Below the pieces are notes generated by a model, which saw only the letters and a program-made list of their open reading frames with translations, was not told where the DNA came from and searched no databases. Below are positions 8,010-14,071 of a DNA stretch of 17,203 nucleotides, one piece after another (within the stretch, counting starts at the first letter, position 1; the number at the start of each line of letters is the position of its first letter). Both the position numbers and the translations under genes were made by a program. The stretch is taken from assembly GCA_002104935.1 (NCBI GenBank), contig MCGT01000075.1:1-17203 (forward strand). Direction: 5' to 3'. This DNA comes from Hesseltinella vesiculosa (lineage: Eukaryota > Mucoromycota > Mucoromycetes > Mucorales > Cunninghamellaceae).

Positions 8010-8993
8010 CTGGTGCTTGGGGTGTTGGCGCAACGATATTAACATTGGCTGCAGATCCAGTATCATCCATGACCTCGTTATGGGCATGTAACTTTTCGAT
8101 GGCTTTAGCCTCCTTCGATGAAATCTCAGTACATTTGTTGGCAAAGTGACGACCGAATTTGTTGCAGTTGTAGCACTTGATATTGTCCCATCTGGGGCAG
8201 TTACGTTTGAGGTGGCCTTCGCGGTTACACATGTAACAAATGGCCTGGGCCCCCTTGAAGTTTGCTGGAGCGATCACGTCCCAGGCTTCCAAGTACAGAC
8301 TACGGGACAATGGCTGCCACTCAATATTTTCCATAGGGGAGGTATCCAAAGTCACTATGACTTCGCCTTCGAAAAAGGTGCGGTTGGTTGTCTTGCGGAT
8401 TCTCGAGACAACCCCGAAGAAGCGCAGCGATCTCTTGAGGCCAGCAGTGATTTCTTCGTCAGTTAAAAAACACGGGATTTGGCCAATGGTCACTGTCTGC
8501 AGACGGTTTCCTTCCGTTTTGGAGCCTGCCGGGACAGCTTTGTACAGGACACCCTTATGTTGGAATCCTTCGGTCACGGCTTTCTTGTTCAGTTCAGGGG
8601 TTTCAAACTTGGTTTCGATAATGAGCTCTGGTTTGAGTGCATTACCAAAGCGGGAGATGGGGCGGGCACCATTCCCTTTAAGAGGGCCAATCTTCTCAAT
8701 TAGTAAACGATACGCATCTGTGTAATGTTCAAAATCGTTGGCTCGAAGTTCAAAGAGAACAGTATCAGGATGCAGTGAATTCTGAATAATAGCCGCGGCT
8801 CTCTGGGTGAGCCATTTCTGCTGAATGTCTGGAGTTTCAAAGATGATCGAGTGTTCAAGGCGTTCCTTTTGTCCAAGGGGGACTTTCTTGTTAGCATTCT
8901 AGGTACCGTTGCATTGGTGCGACCTTTGGTAACCACAGCGGACCATGACAATTGGTCTTCGGGGGGCGTCTCCGCCATCACGTCGTCCTTCAT
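8010..8993 (-). pseudogene. LINE-A ORF1 (CCHC-type), interrupted by H2A and one frameshift
   Basis: This is a homologue of the LINE-B ORF1 protein. ATG at 8993 (MKDDVMAETPPEDQLSW) gives the N-terminus. The frame changes at the G5 run 8877-8881, between VPRMLTRKSPL and GQKERLEHS (LINE-B has VPRTLNKRTFEGQKQRME). The second frame stays open to the H2A insertion at 8009. It includes VLFELRANDFEHYTDAYR, the LSRSLYLEAW segment and two zinc knuckles, CYMCNREGHLKRNC (CX2CX4HX4C) and CYNCNKFGRHFANKC (CX2CX5HX4C, one residue longer than standard). The C-terminal half is lost to the H2A and LINE-B insertions. It is clearly diverged from LINE-B ORF1, so the two are separate lineages. Confidence 0.85.
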
Positions 8994-9102
8994 TACGAAT
9001 TTCGACAAAAATGGAAAAGAAGCGGCTGGAAGGGGGATAGAGTTTAACTTTAAACGTAATAAGGTTTGAGCAAAAAGTATAAAAAGGGGGGCTGTTCGAT
9101 CG
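8994..9102 (-). promoter_or_regulatory. LINE-A 5' UTR / probable internal promoter
   Basis: This is about 109 nt upstream of the ORF1 ATG on the minus strand. It starts after a GTCGCGCG repeat-X piece, with CGATCGAACAG, a C6 run and then a T-rich stretch containing CTTTTTATACTTTTTG. LINE promoters normally lie inside the 5' UTR, and this is the only candidate region. The TATA-like string is weak evidence. Confidence 0.4.
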
Positions 9103-9121
9103 CGCGCGACTACCCTACCTC
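9103..9121. repeat. 19-bp direct repeat flanking a small poly(A) insertion (left copy)
   Basis: CGCGCGACTACCCTACCTC is repeated exactly at 9193-9211 inside repeat X copy 2. The two flank 9122-9178, a short A-rich unit ending in poly(A). It may be part of a long target-site duplication. A clean duplication would have to start at ATTACAAA (9181), and the left copy lacks that part because LINE-A abuts it. Confidence 0.5.
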
Positions 9122-9178
9122 AAAAAATACAATAAATGCCATAGTTTGTTTTTTTAAAAAAAAAAAAAAAAAAAAAAA
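9122..9178 (+). mobile_element. Very short retroposed 3' tail (AATAAA plus poly(A))
   Basis: On the plus strand this reads AATACAATAAATGCC, then ATAGTTTGTTTTTTT and about 22 A. The layout (AATAAA, about 15-20 nt with a T7 run, then poly(A)) resembles the 3' ends of the two LINE-E copies nearby (AATAAATGGGG with T8; AATAAAGCATTG with T7). It fits an extremely 5'-truncated LINE-E-like insertion of about 35 bp plus tail. A mirror copy sits at the other end of the palindrome (about 10290-10347). Confidence 0.45.
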
Positions 9179-9180
9179 TT

Positions 9181-9255
9181 ATTACAAATCCACGCGCGAC
9201 TACCCTACCTCTCGAGAATTTTAAGCGAAAGAGCCGTTTTTTCAAGAAATTTAAG
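9181..9255 (+). repeat. Repeat X, copy 2 (mirrored near 10214-10288)
   Basis: It matches copy 1 (486-562): ATTACAAATCCACGCGCGAC, then CTCGAGAATTTTAAGCGAAAG and so on. In the palindrome it continues beyond the point where copy 1 is broken by LINE-A, and the inverted partner in the right arm is identical apart from homopolymer length. Confidence 0.75.
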
Positions 9256-10286
9256 CGAAAGTGATCTTTTTCATGTTTTTTTTTCCGTAGGCTTTTTTTT
9301 TTTTTCCTCCTTGCCATGTCACGTGTTTTTTTAGCGAAAATGGAGGCCAAAGAAAAAAAAATACGGGCGCTTAAAGTTTTAGCCAGGTAATTGCAAAAAC
9401 TTGAGCGAAAGAGAGAATATTTTTTTGTCTTACGTTGCGACACTGAGAAGATTTTTTTTTTTGCATGAAGTAGATTAAGTTTTTTTTTGTCAGTATATTT
9501 TTTATTGTGAAGTTTAAAATTAAGGCAAAAGACAAATATCAGAATCAAGCGGCAGTTAAAAACATAGATGCACCTCGGGTTCGAAAAAAAACCCAAATTT
9601 AGACATAGGTGAAAAATAGATGAATTTAAGGAAATACTTGCTAATTATAGTAATAAAAATAATTGTGAGCGATATATTTTTCTTTATATGGGTGGTGGAT
9701 TTTTTGAAAAAATACTTTCCAAAAAAGTATAATTGCTACTTTTTTGGAAAGTATTTTTTCAAAAAATCCACCACCCATATAAAGAAAAATATATCGCTCA
9801 CAATTATTTTTATTACTATAATTAGCAAGTATTTCCTTAAATTCATCTATTTTTCACCTATGTCTAAATTTGGGTTTTTTTTCGAACCCGAGGTGCATCT
9901 ATGTTTTTAACTGCCGCTTGATTCTGATATTTGTCTTTTGCCTTAATTTTAAACTTCACAATAAAAAATATACTGACAAAAAAAAACTTAATCTACTTCA
10001 TGCAAAAAAAAAAATCTTCTCAGTGTCGCAACGTAAGACAAAAAAATATTCTCTCTTTCGCTCAAGTTTTTGCAATTACCTGGCTAAAACTTTAAGCGCC
10101 CGTATTTTTTTTTCTTTGGCCTCCATTTTCGCTAAAAAAACACGTGACATGGCAAGGAGGAAAAAAAAAAAAAGCCTACGGAAAAAAAAACATGAAAAAG
10201 ATCACTTTCGCTTAAATTTCTTGAAAAAACGGCTCTTTCGCTTAAAATTCTCGAGAGGTAGGGTAGTCGCGCGTGGATTTGTAATA

Positions 10287-10320
<34 letters not shown>

Positions 10321-10347
10321 CAAACTATGGCATTTATTGTATTTTTT

Positions 10348-10752
10348 TTTTTTTTTTTTTTAAAATAAAAAAACAATGCTTTATTGCATACTTAAATTAA
10401 GTTATGGTGTTGTCACAACAAACTAAGCATCAGGGAAGAAAGGCAAACAAACTATGGCGAGTGAGGTAGAGGGTAGGGGAACAAGTTTTACGGTCGGACG
10501 CTAGGGTGGGGGCGGGTGGCTGTGCTATGGTAGCGCGCTAACCACAGCAGGGGATCCATGGGGACCTGCTCGCGTTCGTACGCCCAGTGGGCCAGCCAGA
10601 GGACATATAGAATGCGGCTGAACCGGATCAAGATGGGTTGTGCGGCTTTTTCAAGGAACATCAGTGCTGGGAAAGGTGCTGTTTGCTTGGCTTGTTCGGA
10701 CAGAGGCTGCAGGCTGAGGTAGGCTTGCCAAAAACGCAACTTGGTCGGGCAC
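10348..10752 (-). pseudogene. LINE-E 3' end, left inverted copy (5'-truncated)
   Basis: On the minus strand this is the last ~85 codons of a LINE ORF2 plus 3' UTR. The reading frame ends at 10488 (TAA) and contains FLEKAA, RFSRILYVLWLAHW and YEREQVPMDPLLWLARYHS. It is followed by about 100 nt of 3' UTR, AATAAA near 10385 and a poly(A) tract (10361-10348). The LW-AHW type C-terminus resembles LINE-B's (LQTLWQQHF near its end), so I call it LINE ORF2. That rests on a short pattern plus the poly(A) end, so family assignment is moderate. The 5' end is lost at the junction with the right copy, and codons N-terminal to about TKLRFWQAY read into the other copy's complement. Confidence 0.65.
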
Positions 10753-11091
10753 AGGAACAGCACCTTTTCCAGCACTGATGTTCCTTGAAAAAGCCGCCAA
10801 ACCCACCGTAATCCGGTTCAGCCGCATTCTGTATGTCCTCTGGCTGGCCCACTGGGTGTACGAACGCGAGCAGGTCCCCATGGATCCCTTGCTGTGGTTA
10901 GCGCGCTACCATAGCACAGCTACCCGCCCCCACCCTAATGCCCGACTATAGAATTTGTTCCCCCGTCCTCTACCCCACTCGCCACATCTCGTTTGCCTTT
11001 TTGCCCTGTTGTTTAGTTTGCTGTGACAATACCACTGTATGTGTACAATAAATGGGGTTTTTTTTACTGTAAAAAAAAAAAAAAAAAAAAA
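10753..11091 (+). pseudogene. LINE-E 3' end, right inverted copy (5'-truncated)
   Basis: This is the same C-terminal coding segment on the plus strand, starting at the junction (homology from 10756), with stop TAG at 10949-10951. Its 3' UTR has AATAAA (11048-11053), a T8 run and about 21 A (11071-11091). Compared with the left copy, most coding changes are silent and the peptide is conserved (FLEKAAKPTVIRFSRILYVL, LAHWVYEREQVPMDPLLWL), so both derive from active, selected source elements and are not one recent duplication. The pair are joined 5' to 5', each with its own outward poly(A). Confidence 0.65.
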
Positions 11092-11154
11092 GCCAATCAG
11101 CCGCTCTCACATAGCTTGTGCAACTACCGAGCCCCTGCCCGTAACACAATATTT
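11092..11154 (+). repeat. LTR fragment, inverted relative to the gypsy 3' LTR
   Basis: GCCAATCAGCCGC to ACACAATATTT matches the reverse complement of 12026-12088 at 60 of 63 positions. The three differences are all C/T. It corresponds to bases 13-75 of the gypsy 3' LTR, in the opposite orientation. It is squeezed between the LINE-E poly(A) on the left and the LINE-C poly(T) on the right, so it is a remnant of an older LTR into which both LINEs inserted. Confidence 0.8.
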
Positions 11155-11925
11155 TTTTTTTTTTTTTTTTGTATGGAGGAGAGGTTTATTGTCTATAACT
11201 GGGGCTCAATCCTATTTGGCCTTGGCGAAAATATTCTTCCAGTGCACAGATCATACCTCGGAGAGGGCCTGTGCGTACAAGATCTTCATATCTGAATCAA
11301 GAGCCGATGGGCACGTGAGATTGAACCATATCTCCTCAGGTCGAGCGGAGGGGAGTACACGGGTCCAAATGGCCTTTTTAGGGGGGCAGTTGGTCATAAA
11401 ATGTGCATCTGATTCTGGGATCTCATGGCAGACCACACAATAGTCGTTAGGGAGCGGGAAACCTAGGGATTTGAGGCGTTGGCGAGATGGTATCTTTTCA
11501 TGGAGTAGCCTCCACCAGATGGTAATGGCGTTGGACGAGCCCGGTAGGGTCCAAATGGCCCGCCAATCTTTAGGTCGTCGTAGATTTCTTGGCGAATGGT
11601 CTTTCGGGGGGGGGGACTGGCAACATGGAACACTGGCGAATCAGCCTGGGGGTGAGTTTCTCAAATGGCAGAAAGTCTCCGTTGGGCCGTAGCAGCCCTA
11701 TTCGACGGTCCGGCATTGACACCCATCCAGGAATGTGGGTGAAGACCTTGCGCAGCAGGGACAACCGGGCAACCCATGATTTGAAAGGTGGACGAAGTCG
11801 CTTAGACGGGACGTTGGGAGCTTCCCAAACACTGTTTTGGTCAAAACAGCGGATCCACATTCCTTGGATCAGCTTCGCTAGAATGTCATTGGACTGGTGC
11901 TCGGTGTTAATGATCCTTTGGGCTA
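11155..11925 (-). pseudogene. LINE-C ORF2 3' fragment with zinc finger and poly(A) tail
   Basis: This is the C-terminal part of a LINE ORF2 on the minus strand. The first segment (11925-11606) reads HQSNDILAKLIQGMWIRCF, then WVARLSLLRKVFTHIPGWVS and PFEKLTPRLIRQ, homologous to LINE-D. The frame changes at a run of ten G (11606-11615). The second segment (about 11600-11251) has WWRLLHEKIPSRQRLKSLG and the zinc-finger pattern CVVC-ESDAHFMTNC (CX2C then H and C), typical of the zinc-binding region after LINE RTs. It stops at 11251, followed by AATAAA (near 11190) and CTCCATAC plus about 19 A (11170-11152). Its 5' side ends at the gypsy 3' LTR border, so the gypsy element probably inserted into it. 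Confidence 0.85.
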
Positions 11926-12100
11926 TGTAAGAATACGAGATTCGAAGTGGTTGGTTTTTATATGATTATAGAATCAGATGGGGAAGAAGAGGGAATCATA
12001 ACAGAGTCCTCTGACTGTGACTAATAAATATTGTGTTACAGGCAGGGGCTCAGTAGTTGCACAAGCTATGTGAGGGCGGCTGATTGGCTTCAAGTTCACA
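11926..12100 (-). repeat. 3' LTR of the gypsy element (about 175 bp)
   Basis: On the minus strand the LTR starts TGTGAACTTGAAGCC at 12100, directly after a polypurine tract, and plausibly ends CTTACA at 11926, giving TGT...ACA ends. An independent, inverted copy of part of it (11092-11154) supports that it is a repeat. It carries CATATAAAAACC (about 11952-11963), a TATA-like box. The start is well placed. The end is less certain because the box would then sit only about 30 bp from it, leaving a very short R/U5. Confidence 0.7.
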
Positions 12101-12112
12101 TTACCCCCCACC
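12101..12112 (-). promoter_or_regulatory. Polypurine tract
   Basis: GGTGGGGGGTAA on the minus strand lies immediately before the LTR's TGTG. A G-rich tract followed by TAATG-T at the LTR border is common in Ty3/gypsy elements, where it primes plus-strand DNA synthesis. Confidence 0.8.
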
Positions 12113-12436
12113 AGACCTTGACATGCTTGATGCTCAAAGACATACTGGTGAAAGTATTAAGATTCGTAACTTTGATCCTTGCTGCGGCGTCAATGCGGCT
12201 GATTCCAAAATTGGTGGCCACCGGAGAACCAAGTTGCAGATCTTCCACAGGTCGGAGTTACGTGTTTGTTGTGCTTGGCAAAGGACTGTTTGGATTAGTT
12301 CGTCCTATTTCTTCTTCCAAAGTTTAGTCTCGTATTTCATCACTTCTTGAATCATTTTGATTGTAGTCTTATATCATCATTGTCCTGCAATGTACTTGAG
12401 CTACTTGAATGCAGTTTTACCAAGGGAACGTTGTTC
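12113..12436 (-). other. Untranslated region between pol stop and polypurine tract
   Basis: About 320 bp of unique sequence follow the integrase stop. Two short plus-strand ORFs cross it, but they run into the LTR and have no recognisable motif. I see no gene here, and its role, if any, is unknown. Confidence 0.5.
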
Positions 12437-14071
12437 TCATTGGCGTGTGGATCTTCTTTGTCCAGTGTTTTGACGTTGACTTTGCCTGTGTCCCTTGCGC
12501 ATTAACTTGTTATCCTTTTTTTGTCTATTGACGTTACCGGTAGGTACAACAGAGGTTTTGGGCTTATCGGCGGCTATGGCTTCGCGTTCGAGACGTCTCC
12601 AATAGCGATCAATTAGTGCGGTGTCGTCGAAGCTGTTCGAGGGCTCCCATGTGGCTTCGTCAAAAGGGTATCCTTTCCACTTTACCAGGTATTGCCTCTT
12701 CCCTACTTCTCCGCGATGGTCGACTATTTTTTCTACGACGTAGCGTTGCTCGTTATCTTCGTCTTCTGCGTCTTTGAATATAGGATCATCCGATACTGGT
12801 TTTAGTTGCGAGGGCGCGAACCTCTCTGGCAATCTTTCACCTGTGATGGTGTCCTCCAACACATAGGAACCTCCTTCTGTAACGATCACGACTCGATATG
12901 GGCCATGGTACCTAGGCTCCAGTTTGCGTGTCAAGAGAGGGTCTTCGATAGCGACTAGCGTCCCAGTCGAGAATTCTATCATCTTGTGTTTCTTGTCGTA
13001 GGCTGCTTTCACGACCTTTCTTCTTTGGCTTACTTTTTCATTCACTGCATCGTGAACGATTTGCAGCTCTCGGATTCGGTCTTGGATATGCTCTTGATCG
13101 TAGTTACCTGTAGGAATGTTGTGCTCAACAGAGTCCTCATGGTCTTTGCGATAATCAATTAAGCTATTTTGCCTCCAGCCGTGAAATAAATCGTGTGGTG
13201 CTGAGTCTGTTGTGCTATTAGGTTGCGTATTATAAAAGAATGCAACTGCATCAACGTGTTCATCCCAGTCTTTCAACTGACTGTCTACGAGTTTAGCTAG
13301 CATGCGTGTAATGGTCTGTACAGCCCTTTCAGCAGCTCCATTTGCTCGTGGATGATACGGGGTAATCAGGCGGTGATCCACTTTGCATGAGGATGTCAGC
13401 AGCTTTACCAGTGAATTTACAAATTCAGTGCCATTATCCGATTGCAGTACCTTTGGAAAGCCACGTGTGAGAAATATCTTCAGCAGCACTTTAGCGATCG
13501 TGGGTGATGTTTTATCTGGAATTGCTTCCAAGATGACATATTTGCTGTGGATGTCTATGAGCACGAATAGGTAATGGTTATCGCTATGCGACGTGGGGAA
13601 TGGTCCCGCTAGGTCGATTGCGTAGTGGTCGCCTGGCCATTTAGCTTCAATGGATTTGAGCGGATGATACCCGTGGCGCACGATATTGTGCTTCATACAC
13701 TTGTCGCAGGCTTGCGTGGTTCTGACTGCATCCTCTCGGATCTTTGGCCAGTCGATACCTAGCCTTTTGCGAATGGCTCGTACCATGGAATCAGCTCCGA
13801 AATGTCCGGCCAAGTGTTGAGTGGCAAGTATTTTCTTTCTTTCGCTAAGCGGTGGTATGTAGTAACTCTCATTTTCCAGATTTCTGATGTGTGATGCTCT
13901 GGATTTGATGTCCGTTGCTGCATTGTATTCTGGGTGGTCCTGTGCGAGATCCTCAGTGGGTTCGAAGGTGTCGAGATCCATGGGAGTCATATCAGGGTGC
14001 ACGTGCCAAGAGCGGCTTAGGATTGTTTGAGGTTCTACTTTTTCGCTTTTTTCTTTTTCTTTTTGCTGCAC
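12437..14071 (-). CDS. pol: Pol, integrase with C-terminal chromodomain
   Basis: Integrase inserts the element's cDNA into the genome. The 544-residue frame contains an HHCC zinc domain (H86, H90, C122, C125: LATQHLAGHFG and CDKC), a catalytic core with D153 (YAIDLAGP), D212 (LQSDNGTEF) and E248 (NGAAERAVQ) at DX58DX35E spacing, a GPY motif (LEPRYHGPYRVV, about 385-396), and a chromodomain at about 441-482 (YVVEKIVDHRG, then YLVKWKGYPFDEATWEPSNSF). In chromoviruses the chromodomain targets integration to chromatin bearing heterochromatin marks. The C-terminus is basic (R/Q/K). The frame has no own ATG at its start: it overlaps the RNase H frame by 37 nt in an A-rich tract and is reached only by a -1 shift, or after correction of an indel. 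Confidence 0.95.
   Translation of the reverse strand: MQQKEKEKSEKVEPQTILSRSWHVHPDMTPMDLDTFEPTEDLAQDHPEYNAATDIKSRASHIRNLENESYYIPPLSERKKILATQHLAGHFGADSMVRAIRKRLGIDWPKIREDAVRTTQACDKCMKHNIVRHGYHPLKSIEAKWPGDHYAIDLAGPFPTSHSDNHYLFVLIDIHSKYVILEAIPDKTSPTIAKVLLKIFLTRGFPKVLQSDNGTEFVNSLVKLLTSSCKVDHRLITPYHPRANGAAERAVQTITRMLAKLVDSQLKDWDEHVDAVAFFYNTQPNSTTDSAPHDLFHGWRQNSLIDYRKDHEDSVEHNIPTGNYDQEHIQDRIRELQIVHDAVNEKVSQRRKVVKAAYDKKHKMIEFSTGTLVAIEDPLLTRKLEPRYHGPYRVVIVTEGGSYVLEDTITGERLPERFAPSQLKPVSDDPIFKDAEDEDNEQRYVVEKIVDHRGEVGKRQYLVKWKGYPFDEATWEPSNSFDDTALIDRYWRRLEREAIAADKPKTSVVPTGNVNRQKKDNKLMRKGHRQSQRQNTGQRRSTRQ

Larger units (their letters stand above)
9122..10347. repeat. Near-perfect palindrome, arms about 610 bp, 7-nt spacer
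   Basis: The left arm 9122-9729 and right arm 9737-10347 are reverse complements. The spacer TAATTGC (9730-9736) sits between AAAAAAGTA and TACTTTTTT. I compared the inner 133 bp of each arm base by base and found no difference. Further out, the two arms encode the same peptide over about 158 codons, except for poly(A/T) length. The arms are very AT-rich and contain repeat X copy 2 (9181-9255), the retroposed tail (9122-9178) and four AGCGAAA motifs each. No gene is recognisable: the mirrored ORFs are low-complexity F/K-rich by-products. It could be a foldback-type element, a recent inverted duplication, or an assembly artefact. Confidence 0.9.

Noticed and set aside
9122..10347. Viral hairpin terminus or origin of replication
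   Set aside because: It contains host repeat X and a retroposed tail, is surrounded by LINEs, and no replication gene or origin motif is seen.
9120..10400. Two mirrored ORFs of 158 and 176 codons in the palindrome arms encoding the same peptide
   Set aside because: They are reverse complements of one AT-rich sequence, with long F and K runs from homopolymers and no domain. Identity follows from the palindrome and does not show selection.
11092..12088. DNA transposon with 63-bp terminal inverted repeats enclosing LINE-C
   Set aside because: The right copy sits directly after a polypurine tract and starts TGTG, so it is the gypsy 3' LTR. The left copy is an inverted remnant of the same LTR family. 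No transposase or flanking duplication is present.
12031..12350. Two plus-strand ORFs of 98 and 88 codons after the pol stop
   Set aside because: They run out of the LTR through the polypurine tract into the element's untranslated region, overlap each other, and show no recognisable motif.
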